A stretch of 64,000 nt of DNA, from assembly GCA_049115695.1 (NCBI GenBank), contig JAGDZR010000003.1, positions 333,725-397,724 of the forward strand. The letters run 5' to 3'. Positions within the stretch are counted from its first letter, which is position 1. Each line of letters opens with the position of its first letter. Of the stretch, positions 38,664 through 48,150 are shown one piece after another. Source of the DNA: JAGDZR01 sp049115695. GTDB taxonomy: Bacteria > Bacteroidota > Bacteroidia > Cytophagales > Cyclobacteriaceae. The notes beneath the pieces are model-generated. The model ran no database searches, was not told the DNA's origin, and saw only the letters and a program-made list of their open reading frames with translations. The position numbers and the translations under genes were made by a program.

Positions 38664-41410
38664 TAAAACTTAAAGTTGTAGGTAATTGTTGGAATTGGAT
38701 TGGAAAAAACGAGCATTTTATACCCATTGACCTGACCATCATTGACTTCAAAGAAAATTGAATAGACATTGTCACGTCCAGTCAGGTTATAAACCGAAAT
38801 AGACCAAAATGAATGTGCTAACTTCTTGATTCTATGTGATCCTTCAATATTCAATCCTAAATCAATCCTAAAATAATCGGGGATTCTAAATTCATTTCTC
38901 TCAGAGTAGTGAATATTTTGAACTCCCCCAAAATCATATTTCGCTACTGGATAAGTGATAGGCCTTCCAGTGCTATAGACACCATTGAAACTCAGCGAAT
39001 ATCTTCTGGTGAATTTATAGTTCAACACCAAATTGAAATTATGCGGTTTATCGTAGCTGGCGGGGAACAAATTTCCATTGTTGATTGTCTCCTCAAGGTA
39101 ATCGCTTTCCATTCTGAGCAATGTGCGTGCATAAACATAATTAGCCCATCCATTAAGGTCTCCTAAACTCCTTTTAGCAGACAATTCCAAGCCATATGCC
39201 TTTCCATCACCCTGCAATACTTCCGTTTCAATTTTTTCATTCAGCAATAGCTCTGAACCAATTTTAAAATCAACAATGTTTTGCAACTCCTTGTAATAGA
39301 CCTCAGCTGATAGCTCCAATGAAGAACTTGGTAAGTTGCGATAATAACCTAATGAGACTTGATCAGCCGTTTCAGGCTTGATATGATAATTGCTCAATTG
39401 CCAAATGTCTGTTGGCGACATGGAAGTAGAATTAGACAGCATATGGATGAACTGACTTGTTCTACTAATACTAAACTTCAAAGAGGACCACTCATTTAAT
39501 GAATACCGGCCTGACAGTCGATAATCCGGCCTGAAGTATGCTTTGATTAACTCGCCTGATGTATATAGCGTCGAATCTACAGCCTGATCTGGATCTTTGG
39601 GTGCATCCAGTGGGTATTCATAAACTGTTCCTGTTCCAATGGCTCCATATGCATTGAGTCTTATGCCAGCTTCCACCGTTAATTTATCGTTGATGACGAT
39701 TTTATCAGATAGATAAATGAAGCCTTCAAATGCCTGCTCTTGATTAACTTCCTCTGGAATGATAATAGAGGCATTGCTAAGTGGTGTCAAGGTTCCAGGG
39801 CTTGTGCCATACCTCTTAATTCCAGCGCCTCCATTGAATTGGTGCCTGTCATTATAGAAGAAATCCACATCTGCCTTAAGATTGAATTCGTCGAGACCAA
39901 AATCGATTTTAAAGCCATTGATCTCTGAATTGATATTTGAAATTTCATATTCATACCTACTCCAAAAGGTGCTTAGTTTGCCATACCATCTACTATTAAA
40001 TGAGTGATCCAAAATGATGGAAGCATTTGCATTGGTATAGGCAAAAATGGTATCGTTGGTCAGGTTAAATTTATCTCTACTCACATATCCAGTTGCTGTC
40101 ACCACGGTTTTATTACTGAGTTCATGATTGTATTTCATCAATACATCATAAAAGCTCACCTGATTATTCCTGAATGAAATATTATTTACGGTATTGAGCG
40201 CCCAATCCGAGTAGGTCGATCTGCCGGCCAACATCAAACCTGATTTCTCTTTGATAATCGGAATTTCTAATAACAATCTACTGGTAACAGGACTGATTCC
40301 CCCTCTACCTGAAAACTTTGTCGTGGATGGATCTCTTAGTTTAACATCAAAAATCGAAGACAATCTACCCCCGTATTTGGCGGGTATCCCACTTTTAAAC
40401 AAGTTAGCACCAGCCACCGCATCAGAATTAAATACGGAGAAGAATCCAAAGAAGTGAGAAGTATTGTAAACAGGTGCCCCTTCCAGCAAGACAAGGTTTT
40501 GATCTACTTTACCTCCCCTTACATTAAATCCACTTGCACCTTCTCCAACAGTCTGCACACCAGCCATGGTAGTCGCTATTTTCACTACATCACTTTCACC
40601 CAATACAATTGGAACATTCTTGACAGCCTCAATGTCAATTTTGTCCATTCCCATCTGAGGTGATGAGACATTGGCATCACGATCAGACGTGACCAATACT
40701 TCATCCAGTGAAATAATGTCTGGTAGCATATCGACATTCAGTTGTCCATCTGAATAAAGCAGCAATGTTCTGTAGGTCGCCAGCAGGCCGGTATACTGAA
40801 TATGTAGTTTTATTTGGCCATTTGGTAGAGCCAAACTATAAAAACCACGATAATCTGTTGAGGTAGAAATTAAAGGGTCTTCAGCATAAACCAAAGCTCC
40901 AACTACCGGTTCTCCAGTCTCCTTTTCTCTGATAAATCCAGCAATGGTTGATCTTTTCCCAAATTGCATTTTGGATCGATCACCAATTTCCATCAACTTA
41001 TTTTCAATCTTAGATTGATCCACTGCCATAAACTCCTTTGGAAATACAACTGCGTCTTGTATAATCTGAGAATTTAGCGGTTGTGGTTGCTTGGAAATGG
41101 CAGGTTGTGTTACGATGGGAGCATTCTGGGTGAGGATGATTTCCTCATTCCATTTAAGTACATTTATTTTTGCGCCTTTGAATTGATCCTTAACAAAGGA
41201 TTCAATGTCTACTGCTGTAAATTGCCCTGAAACTCTGATGCTATCTACCCATTGAGAGAGGAAGTAAATCTTCACGCCTGATTGTGATTGAATTGCAAGG
41301 AGTGCACTATCCCCTCTTACATTATCAAAAGTAAAATCATAGGTTTCCTGACTCTTTGCAAGCAAGGTGATCACCAATCCAATTATTATCAGTCCACCTT
41401 TCAATCTCAT
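38663..41410 (-). CDS. TonB-dependent receptor with STN and carboxypeptidase-like domains
   Basis: 915 residues. Signal peptide (1-20); STN (secretin/TonB short N-terminal) domain about 24-95; carboxypeptidase-regulatory-like domain about 158-235 (IAGFIREKETGEPVVGALVYA); plug about 245-365 (GFNVRGGKVDQNLVLLEGAPVYN, FFSVFNSDAVAGANLFK); a 22-strand-type barrel to the C-terminal Phe in ITYNFKF. It imports a substrate across the outer membrane using TonB energy. STN domains usually signal to a FecR-type anti-sigma factor, but neither FecR nor an ECF sigma gene is encoded in this window. It overlaps the upstream small gene by four bases and DUF4249 by one, within a four-gene operon. The substrate cannot be told from sequence. 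Confidence 0.94.
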   Translation of the reverse strand: MRLKGGLIIIGLVITLLAKSQETYDFTFDNVRGDSALLAIQSQSGVKIYFLSQWVDSIRVSGQFTAVDIESFVKDQFKGAKINVLKWNEEIILTQNAPIVTQPAISKQPQPLNSQIIQDAVVFPKEFMAVDQSKIENKLMEIGDRSKMQFGKRSTIAGFIREKETGEPVVGALVYAEDPLISTSTDYRGFYSLALPNGQIKLHIQYTGLLATYRTLLLYSDGQLNVDMLPDIISLDEVLVTSDRDANVSSPQMGMDKIDIEAVKNVPIVLGESDVVKIATTMAGVQTVGEGASGFNVRGGKVDQNLVLLEGAPVYNTSHFFGFFSVFNSDAVAGANLFKSGIPAKYGGRLSSIFDVKLRDPSTTKFSGRGGISPVTSRLLLEIPIIKEKSGLMLAGRSTYSDWALNTVNNISFRNNQVSFYDVLMKYNHELSNKTVVTATGYVSRDKFNLTNDTIFAYTNANASIILDHSFNSRWYGKLSTFWSRYEYEISNINSEINGFKIDFGLDEFNLKADVDFFYNDRHQFNGGAGIKRYGTSPGTLTPLSNASIIIPEEVNQEQAFEGFIYLSDKIVINDKLTVEAGIRLNAYGAIGTGTVYEYPLDAPKDPDQAVDSTLYTSGELIKAYFRPDYRLSGRYSLNEWSSLKFSISRTSQFIHMLSNSTSMSPTDIWQLSNYHIKPETADQVSLGYYRNLPSSSLELSAEVYYKELQNIVDFKIGSELLLNEKIETEVLQGDGKAYGLELSAKRSLGDLNGWANYVYARTLLRMESDYLEETINNGNLFPASYDKPHNFNLVLNYKFTRRYSLSFNGVYSTGRPITYPVAKYDFGGVQNIHYSERNEFRIPDYFRIDLGLNIEGSHRIKKLAHSFWSISVYNLTGRDNVYSIFFEVNDGQVNGYKMLVFSNPIPTITYNFKF

Positions 41411-42102
41411 AATTGATCGCAGTATCGAGTTAACAATACAATGTCACTTTCATTCCGAATGTTAATCTTTAGACCATTCGATCTGATATATTTTTTGATC
41501 ATCTGCTTGTCTTCGGGGTATAACTTGATGATGTCCTTCTTCGAGCGTACGGGATAAATCTGATCGTCCTTGCGAACGAAAATTTTGGTTAACTCCTGAT
41601 ACTCCACAATCAAATCATTGGTATTTACAGTTTCAACTTTACTACGTCTGACAAAGAGATCTAATTGCTCTCCCATCACCATCCAATCATAAAATCCATC
41701 CCTATTTTTCAAATTGACAAACTTATGGCCGTGCATTTCGAACCATTCAATATTATCATTGGACAGCAACAATGATATTGAAGTGAAACCTCCTGGTCTG
41801 TCTAGGGTGACCATTTGATTTTCAATATCATATAGTAAATACACGTCTTGGTATGCCTGTCCGCGATATTTGATCGTGCTTTTTGCCCAGAATCTTGATT
41901 CAAAAAATGGGTCTGAAGTTGGCGAAGTGCTCTGACTTTCGTGTATAGTTCCTCCGACAAGTCCAGATTGATCTACACCCAGTATTTCATCAAACCACGC
42001 CAGCGCAGAATCCCTATTGGTCAGATTTCCAGCTAAAAAAGTTTGTGCACTCAGGTTGGTTATCCCAACCATACAAAAAATGATTACACTAAATAATCTC
42101 AT
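41407..42102 (-). CDS. Hypothetical secreted protein, first gene of the TonB operon
   Basis: 231 residues from the ATG at 42102. The frame is open nine codons further (42129), but starting at 42102 gives a clean signal peptide (MRLFSVIIFCMVGITNLSAQ). The mature protein looks mixed alpha/beta: TIKYRGQAYQDVYLLYDIENQMVTL, then WFEMHGHKFVNL, and ends with a basic helical segment (YPEDKQMIKKYIRSNGLK). I do not know a family name, although small periplasmic proteins of this kind are common beside TonB receptors in Bacteroidota. It overlaps the receptor start by four bases (ATGA). It follows the ModF-like ATPase gene by 88 bp on the same strand. Confidence 0.68.
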   Translation of the reverse strand: MRLFSVIIFCMVGITNLSAQTFLAGNLTNRDSALAWFDEILGVDQSGLVGGTIHESQSTSPTSDPFFESRFWAKSTIKYRGQAYQDVYLLYDIENQMVTLDRPGGFTSISLLLSNDNIEWFEMHGHKFVNLKNRDGFYDWMVMGEQLDLFVRRSKVETVNTNDLIVEYQELTKIFVRKDDQIYPVRSKKDIIKLYPEDKQMIKKYIRSNGLKINIRNESDIVLLTRYCDQL

Positions 42103-42190
42103 AGCGTTGCAACAAGCAGCGGCAAACATAGTATTAAATATGGTATCCTGTCAATGTGAAATGAATCTAAATCAGGATACAAACAGTTCA

Positions 42191-43654
42191 TTACACATTT
42201 GGCAAAACCTGTCCATTATTTATCAAATATTGCAATGAAACAATATTTGGAATTTCATTTGTGTAATGTGTAATAAACACCAAGGTATGTCTTGTATTCT
42301 CCAAAAGTACGCTTAGTAAATGGTTACATCGCGCAATGGCCAAATCATCCATTCCCTGGTAAGGCTCATCAAGCAATAGCAATTCAGGACACTTAATAAT
42401 TGCTCTGATAAACAAAGCAAGCGATTGTTCTCCAACAGATAAGTGCTTAAATGGAATATCCTTCTTCTCCAACAACCCAAAATACTGTAAAAAAGCGTGC
42501 ACCATTTGATCTTCAATCACAGTTAGTCTCCGCGATAAATACTGACTATCCAAAAAGCCAGTTGCTACGGTTGTCCAAAGGCGTAAATTCCCATTAAAGT
42601 AAACATGTAGCTCAGAAGAGGTGAATCCTGTGTGTCTTTTGATATCCCAAATACTCTGTCCGGGTCCCCTTTTTTGATCAAATAGCCAGATATCATTGAT
42701 GTATGCCAATGGGTTATCGGCGTTTAATAAGCTCAACAATGTCGATTTACCTTCTCCGTTTTTTCCGATAAGTGCAACTCGTTCAGCTTGCCTCACTTCC
42801 CAGCTCAAATCGTTCAATATGTCAACATCATCATATTTCACCGAAACACAGTCAAGTTTGAGTATGGTATTGAACTTTGTAAGTTCCTTCGATCCCCAAT
42901 ACTGCTTAATGCTTCCAATATCTTCCTTTGAGAAATCAGGCTTGGGTATACTCCTCATTCTTTTGCCGCCTACATAAACCACTTCCTTTTCATTCATGAC
43001 AATTTCTTGATGAATGAATGTTGGAAAGTCATCCGGCCTTCCTGAGATGATAAGTTGAATGTGTCGTTCGCTACATATCTCCTGAATCCAAAGATTAAAA
43101 TCATCTCTCGAAACAGCGTCCATCCCAATATATGGGTCATCCAATAAGAGCAACTTAGGATTTTTCAACAAAGCCTTCACGATGTACAGTTTACGTCTTT
43201 GTCCGCTTGACACCTTGATCACATGCCGCTCTAATATTTCTTTGCAGCCACTTCTTTTGACCAACTCAAAATGATCTGTGAAATGCGATTGAAAACCAGA
43301 TTCTTCAAGCAATTCCCTACAGGTAATACTGTCAGAGGCTATTGAATATTGATATCGTTGCTGATAAAAGTGCTCTGCCGGCTTGAAAGCCTTTTCGGAT
43401 TCCGAAAAAAACATGCGACCAACGTTGTGATTGAATTCCGCTGGATTGACCACATTATTTCCTATCCTGAATTCACGTACTCCATCAGTAGCCGGAAACC
43501 TTCCGGCGAGTGCTTTAAGTAGCATTGTTTTTCCTGCTCCGTTTGGACCATGCAGGCAATAGTGTTGACCTTCCTCAATGTGTATATTGATGGCTGATAA
43601 AACATCTCTTCCATGCTGCTTGAATATTGTGTTCCGGAATATTACTTCAGGCAT
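42191..43654 (-). CDS. ModF-like protein with two ABC ATPase domains
   Basis: 487 residues with two complete nucleotide-binding domains and no membrane span. Domain 1 has GPNGAGKT, VSSGQRRK and LLLLDDPYIGMD; domain 2 has GKNGEGKST, LSVGEQSLALF and LLLLDEPYQGMDD. Size and layout match E. coli ModF (about 490 residues), linked to molybdate or photorepair loci but of uncertain function. No molybdate transporter gene is adjacent. I moved the start from 43687 to the ATG at 43654 because the longer version would run through the terminator hairpin of the upstream gene, and because MPEVIFRNTIFK is the natural beginning of the ATPase fold. Confidence 0.86.
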   Translation of the reverse strand: MPEVIFRNTIFKQHGRDVLSAINIHIEEGQHYCLHGPNGAGKTMLLKALAGRFPATDGVREFRIGNNVVNPAEFNHNVGRMFFSESEKAFKPAEHFYQQRYQYSIASDSITCRELLEESGFQSHFTDHFELVKRSGCKEILERHVIKVSSGQRRKLYIVKALLKNPKLLLLDDPYIGMDAVSRDDFNLWIQEICSERHIQLIISGRPDDFPTFIHQEIVMNEKEVVYVGGKRMRSIPKPDFSKEDIGSIKQYWGSKELTKFNTILKLDCVSVKYDDVDILNDLSWEVRQAERVALIGKNGEGKSTLLSLLNADNPLAYINDIWLFDQKRGPGQSIWDIKRHTGFTSSELHVYFNGNLRLWTTVATGFLDSQYLSRRLTVIEDQMVHAFLQYFGLLEKKDIPFKHLSVGEQSLALFIRAIIKCPELLLLDEPYQGMDDLAIARCNHLLSVLLENTRHTLVFITHYTNEIPNIVSLQYLINNGQVLPNV

Positions 43655-43664
43655 GTTATCGTTA

Positions 43665-43701
43665 ATAAAAAACCTCCATGAAGTCAATGCAGCATGGAGG
43701 T
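43665..43701 (-). terminator. Rho-independent terminator after the ThuA-like gene
   Basis: Nine-base perfect stem (43672-43680 with 43693-43701) and a 12-base loop. On the minus strand it is followed by TTTTTTATTAAC. It lies 23 bp after the ThuA-like stop and 17 bp before the ModF-like start, so the ModF-like gene needs its own promoter or read-through. Confidence 0.85.
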
Positions 43702-43724
43702 CTCAAATTATTCAAATCTGTTGA

Positions 43725-44561
43725 TTACATGTTCCCATAAATTGGGCTTTTCCATTTTTCAGCAGGCAAATACTTACTTGCGCTTGCCCATTTTACTCCT
43801 CTCTTTATTAGCTCAATCGCATCAGGCACCTCAGTAACATGAGCCAAATTATGACCGACAGAAGTATAGAATATTCTTCCTTTGCCATACATCCTTTTCC
43901 AAGCTACGGGCATTACAGATCCTTCTATCCAATCATCATGATCAGCACTAAAGGTAGTTGTGGCCAACACTTTGGAATTCGGATCAACATGCATGTAGTA
44001 TTGCTCCGATTTGATATCAAAATCTTTTAGTCCTTTACTGACTGAATCCTTTTGATCTACAATGTTGACCTTGTAGTCAATAACACCGCCAGGATGAGCC
44101 ACCCATTGACCCCCGGTCATGTATTGATAATTGACATTTTGTCTAAACGCATCACACATACCACCATGCCAGCCGGCCATTCCCGTTCCATTCTGTTTCA
44201 CTGCTGCCAATAGGCCTGCCTCCTGCTCCTTTGAGATTTTGGACATTGTGTAAACTTGTAGCACCAAGTCGATATTATCCATTAGGTCTTTATCGGTGTA
44301 AGGATCAAGATTATCGAACACTTGAACATCAGCGCCAAGCTCCTTCATCCATGGTGTCAGATAATCAACAAATTTCTTCGGTTCATGACCATCCCAGCCA
44401 CCCCATGTAAATAACACCTTTCTACCTTCTAGAGAAGGTAAATTATTTTGATCATCACCAGCTTCAGCCAATCCGGCAAGTGGAGCCGCCATTGTTGCCG
44501 CTGCTCCATACTTGAAAAAGTCTGTGATGAACCTTCTTCTGTTTTTTTGCTTGTATTCCAT
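43725..44561 (-). CDS. ThuA-like protein with twin-arginine type signal
   Basis: 278 residues. The N-terminus KQKNRRRFITDFFKYGAAAT followed by a hydrophobic stretch ending LAGLAEA looks like a Tat signal, predicting export of a folded protein. The rest is a ThuA-like/class I glutamine amidotransferase-like fold: VLFTWGGWDGHEPKKFVDYL, VQVFDNLDPYTD, GMAGWHGGMCDAF and YMTGGQWVAHPGG are characteristic blocks. ThuA proteins are tied to trehalose or related sugar utilisation in rhizobia, and secreted Bacteroidota members are poorly understood. It is divergent from the gamma-glutamyltransferase family gene (137-bp gap) and ends in its own terminator. Confidence 0.87.
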   Translation of the reverse strand: MEYKQKNRRRFITDFFKYGAAATMAAPLAGLAEAGDDQNNLPSLEGRKVLFTWGGWDGHEPKKFVDYLTPWMKELGADVQVFDNLDPYTDKDLMDNIDLVLQVYTMSKISKEQEAGLLAAVKQNGTGMAGWHGGMCDAFRQNVNYQYMTGGQWVAHPGGVIDYKVNIVDQKDSVSKGLKDFDIKSEQYYMHVDPNSKVLATTTFSADHDDWIEGSVMPVAWKRMYGKGRIFYTSVGHNLAHVTEVPDAIELIKRGVKWASASKYLPAEKWKSPIYGNM

Positions 44562-44698
44562 TTGTTTTTGCGTTTACACAATATTAACTAAGTAAAGCTT
44601 ATCCCTTCAAAACGATTGGTAACCATTTGTCAAAATATCCAATATTTCGAATTGAATCAATCTTTCATGGCTTAATTTAAACACTAAACATTCCCCGT

Positions 44699-46561
44699 AT
44701 GAAAAATCAAATCTTCATCTGCATTGTTTTAGGACTACTCAGTGTCTCTAATCACTCTCTCGCCCAAAAAACACAAAAACCTGTTCTTCATGCTAAACAT
44801 TGGTTGGCTATAACAGGAAAACCACTCGGTGCAACTGCAGGTGCGATGATATTCTCTCAAGGAGGAAACGCAATAGACGCGTCTTGCGCAATGCTGGCTG
44901 CAACTTGCACCATGTGGGATGTTCTGAGCTGGGGCGGTGAAACACAAGCACTTATTTATAATCCAAATACGGGTAAAGTCATAGGCATAAATGCACTAGG
45001 AGTTGCTCCTTCAGGTGCTACTCCCGCTTACTATAAAGATCAAGGCTATGATTATCCACCACAATTTGGTCCATTGGCTGCTGTTACACCAGGTACACCA
45101 GGCGGTCTTATGACGATGCTGGCCGAATACGGGACAATGAGCCTCGAACAAGTATTAGCACCAGCTATGGAGATGGCAAAAGGTTACCCGATTGAAGAAC
45201 AGACAGCTGGAAGAATTGAAGGTGCTAAAGATCATATTAAAAAATGGCCTTATTCCAAGAAGCAATTCTTAACACATCTTGGATCAGAAGATCGTGAAGC
45301 ACCCTATGCGGGTGAACTATTTATTCAGGAAGATTTGTTCAAAACGCTTGATAAACTTGTTGAAGCCGAGCGCAAGGCACTTCAAAATGGTAAGAATCGT
45401 AAGGACGCCATCTATGCTGCATATGAGTGTTTCTACAGAGGAGATATTGCCGATGACTTTGTAAAAGGAGTGCAGGAACAAGGAGGTCTAATCACCAAAA
45501 AAGACCTGGATAAATGGAAGGTGTACATTGAAGAACCAGTCAAAACAGATTATAAAGGGATTGAAGTGTATAAGCTCACCTCATGGGTACAAAGTCCTGT
45601 AATGCTACAATCATTGAACATGCTCGAAAAGCTTGATGTAAAGGGAATGGGCTACAATTCCGTCAACTACATTCATAGCCTCTATCAAGTAATGAATCTT
45701 GCTTTTGCTGACAGAGATTTTTACTATGGTGACCCCTATTTTCCACCAGAAGAACCAATGGAGGGGCTTCTTTCAAAGGATTATGCGGAAGCTCGTTTAA
45801 AAACTATTAACTGGAACAAAAATGATCCAACTATCAAACCAGGAGATCCTTATAAATTTCAAAAAGGAGATAACCCATATTTGAAATATCTCGATCAATG
45901 GAGTAACGAACCAAAGCCAGCAGATGAATCAACCGGATATAATATTAATAGCGAGTTTCCAGATAATACCACCAACTATACTGGAACTACATCCATTCAA
46001 GCAGCAGATGAGGAAGGCTGGGTAGTCTCCATAACTCCAAGTGGAGGTTGGGTACCAGCGGTAATTGCTGGCAATACTGGAATCGGTTTAAGTCAAAGAG
46101 CACAAAGTTTTGTCCTCAATGAAGCTGAGAACCCCTACAATGTGATTGAACCGGGTAAGCGTCCACGGGCAACACTCACGCCCACCATGGCATTGAAAGA
46201 TGGTAAACCGTTTATTTCCTTTGCAGTGCAGGGAGGAGACTCTCAGGATCAAAACCTCACCCAGTTCTTTTTGAACATGGTTGAATTTGACATGAATGTA
46301 CAGGAAGCTGCTGAAGCTTCGAACATCAATAGCTTCCAAATGCGCGGTTCGTTTGGTCAACACAAAACAGAGCCCGGTCGACTATTAATCAACGAAGACA
46401 CTCCTGACTATGTACGTGCCCAACTGCGTAAAATGGGATATAAACTAGAATTCAGTGATAGAACTTCTGGTCCGATTAATGCCATATATTTCGATTGGAA
46501 ACAAGGATCAATGTGGGGAGGAAGTAGCAACCATGGTGAAGATTACGGAATTGGGTGGTGA
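44699..46561 (+). CDS. Gamma-glutamyltransferase family protein
   Basis: 620 residues with a signal peptide (1-22, ending SLAQ), so periplasmic or secreted. GGT enzymes are N-terminal nucleophile hydrolases that cleave themselves before a catalytic Thr. Here the sequence NYTGTTSIQAAD places the candidate nucleophile at Thr430 (followed by Thr431). The usual TTH triplet reads TTS, and the segment TPSGGWVPAVIAGNTGIGLSQRAQSF resembles the divergent GGT-like branch more than glutathione-specific enzymes. The N-terminal blocks GGNAIDASCAML and PGTPGGLMTML are conserved. It may act on gamma-glutamyl peptides or related amides; the exact substrate is uncertain. Its stop abuts the stop of the convergent DoxX gene with no spare bases. 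Confidence 0.88.
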   Translation: MKNQIFICIVLGLLSVSNHSLAQKTQKPVLHAKHWLAITGKPLGATAGAMIFSQGGNAIDASCAMLAATCTMWDVLSWGGETQALIYNPNTGKVIGINALGVAPSGATPAYYKDQGYDYPPQFGPLAAVTPGTPGGLMTMLAEYGTMSLEQVLAPAMEMAKGYPIEEQTAGRIEGAKDHIKKWPYSKKQFLTHLGSEDREAPYAGELFIQEDLFKTLDKLVEAERKALQNGKNRKDAIYAAYECFYRGDIADDFVKGVQEQGGLITKKDLDKWKVYIEEPVKTDYKGIEVYKLTSWVQSPVMLQSLNMLEKLDVKGMGYNSVNYIHSLYQVMNLAFADRDFYYGDPYFPPEEPMEGLLSKDYAEARLKTINWNKNDPTIKPGDPYKFQKGDNPYLKYLDQWSNEPKPADESTGYNINSEFPDNTTNYTGTTSIQAADEEGWVVSITPSGGWVPAVIAGNTGIGLSQRAQSFVLNEAENPYNVIEPGKRPRATLTPTMALKDGKPFISFAVQGGDSQDQNLTQFFLNMVEFDMNVQEAAEASNINSFQMRGSFGQHKTEPGRLLINEDTPDYVRAQLRKMGYKLEFSDRTSGPINAIYFDWKQGSMWGGSSNHGEDYGIGW

Positions 46562-46969
46562 TTAATCCAATTTTCTGTCCAGTGAATATTTACCACCTCC
46601 GCTGATCATCATTGCGACAAATACAATGAAATACATGAGCGCTTTTTCCTTCCTGCCGAAGGGATCATCAGCATGTGTGATGAATGTAGCTGTTGCCATT
46701 GTAGCCGAAAGCAGAAACGCTCCAACTCTGGTACCTAAACCTAGAATAACCATGATAGATCCAACAAATTCTCCCAGAGCAGCCAAAATCAATGAGGTTG
46801 TAGGCCCAACGCCTAGCGGATCACCAAATTTAAAATCTCCATCTAATACCTTTAGAAATTTGGGATAACCATGGGTTAGCATCATGGCTCCAAAAGCCAC
46901 ACGCGTGATCAAAATAACCAAACTTATACGTGCCTGGTCAATATTAGTATTGAATATTTTCTTGAACAT
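46562..46969 (-). CDS. DoxX family membrane protein
   Basis: 135 residues from ATG 46969; an upstream TTG at 46987 would add six residues with no family support. Four membrane spans. The motifs LITRVAFGAMMLTHGYPKF, ALGEFVGSIMVILGLGTRVGAFLLSATM and FVAMMISGGGKYSLDR are typical of DoxX/DoxD-like proteins. Family members are quinone-associated or oxidative-stress-linked in some bacteria, but most have no assigned role. It is the last gene of a leftward operon, 25 bp after the ArgE-like gene. Confidence 0.88.
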   Translation of the reverse strand: MFKKIFNTNIDQARISLVILITRVAFGAMMLTHGYPKFLKVLDGDFKFGDPLGVGPTTSLILAALGEFVGSIMVILGLGTRVGAFLLSATMATATFITHADDPFGRKEKALMYFIVFVAMMISGGGKYSLDRKLD

Positions 46970-46994
46970 AGCTGAACATTTCAGCAAGATTAGT

Positions 46995-48146
46995 CTATTC
47001 GGAAAAATTGTCCTTCAGTTTTTTGATAAAGGCTCTGCATTTTTCCAGTTGTGGAATTTCAACGAATTCATCGGCGCGATGGGCTTGTGCAATATCTCCT
47101 GGTCCACAAATGATACTTTGGAACCCTGCCTCTGAAAACTGTCCTGCTTCAGCTGCATAGGAAACAGCATTGACCGTTGGAAACTCAACCAGAGTTTTAA
47201 CCAACGTTGTAATTTCCGAATTTGCAGATGTATCTAGTGCCGGGACTGCAGGATGAAATTCTGTCGTTCGTATATTAAATGCATCAAACCTGTTTCGCAA
47301 CAATTTTACACGCCCTTTACAATATTCATCAAAGTCTAACTTAATACCATCAAGACTGTCTGAGGGGATAGTACGCACATCCCATGTAAATGTGCAAGTA
47401 TCTGCTACAATATTGGGCGCAATACCTCCCTGGATCATGCCTACATGTATGCTTGTATGTGCAGGATTGAAACGATCATCCATTTGGCCTTTTTGGATGA
47501 GGTCATTCATTTTATCCTCCAACCAAATGATCAGACGAGATGCCTCATGTACAGCGCTTACCTCGGTTTTAATTCTACTACTATGCCCTGCCGATCCGTT
47601 TACGGTAGTTTCATAGATACATATACCCTTTTGACCAATCGTTGGAACCATACATGTAGGCTCTCCAATTACAGCAAAGGAAGGTCGTTCTCTATAGGTT
47701 GATTTGATATGTTCAATGAGCATTGGAGCTCCTTGACAACCTATTTCTTCATCAAACGAAAATGCGAAATATATCGGCTTTTTTAAATTCGCCGATTGAA
47801 GTGAATCAGTCATACTCAGGCAGCAAGCCAAGAAACCCTTCATATCGCAAGTACCTCGCCCAAAATACAAATTGTCTTTCTCAACCAACTCAAACGGGTC
47901 ACGAGTCCAGTCCTGTCCTTCAACAGGAACAACATCCATATGACCTGATAAGATCAATCCCCCATCAACAGCCGGTCCAAATCGACAATGCAAGGCCAAC
48001 TTATCACCCTGTTCATTGAATGCCCTATGCACTTCAACGCCTCTTTGTTCCAGAAATCCTAAAATCCAGTTTGCAATCTCAAGATTGCTTTGTCCACCAA
48101 GGGTTGGAAACGAAACTAGTTTTGCGAGTATATCACCAACTTCCAT
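46995..48146 (-). CDS. argE: Acetylornithine deacetylase (ArgE)-like M20 metallopeptidase
   Basis: 383 residues, cytoplasmic. M20 family: the metal ligands are visible as His69 and Asp71 in SGHMDVVPV, Asp101 in GRGTCDMKGF, and the general base in FSFDEEIGC. The length and the EPTCMVPTIGQKG block agree with ArgE, which removes the acetyl group of N-acetylornithine in arginine synthesis. In Bacteroidota this role may instead be on N-succinyl or other acyl derivatives, so the substrate should be read as N-acyl-ornithine or similar. It follows the TolC-like gene by four bases on the same strand, an unexpected place for a biosynthetic enzyme. Confidence 0.85.
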   Translation of the reverse strand: MEVGDILAKLVSFPTLGGQSNLEIANWILGFLEQRGVEVHRAFNEQGDKLALHCRFGPAVDGGLILSGHMDVVPVEGQDWTRDPFELVEKDNLYFGRGTCDMKGFLACCLSMTDSLQSANLKKPIYFAFSFDEEIGCQGAPMLIEHIKSTYRERPSFAVIGEPTCMVPTIGQKGICIYETTVNGSAGHSSRIKTEVSAVHEASRLIIWLEDKMNDLIQKGQMDDRFNPAHTSIHVGMIQGGIAPNIVADTCTFTWDVRTIPSDSLDGIKLDFDEYCKGRVKLLRNRFDAFNIRTTEFHPAVPALDTSANSEITTLVKTLVEFPTVNAVSYAAEAGQFSEAGFQSIICGPGDIAQAHRADEFVEIPQLEKCRAFIKKLKDNFSE

Positions 48147-48150
48147 AGCA

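Noticed and set aside
43655..43687. N-terminal extension of the ModF-like gene to 43687
   Set aside because: It would be encoded by the arm of the upstream terminator hairpin; the family N-terminus begins at 43654.
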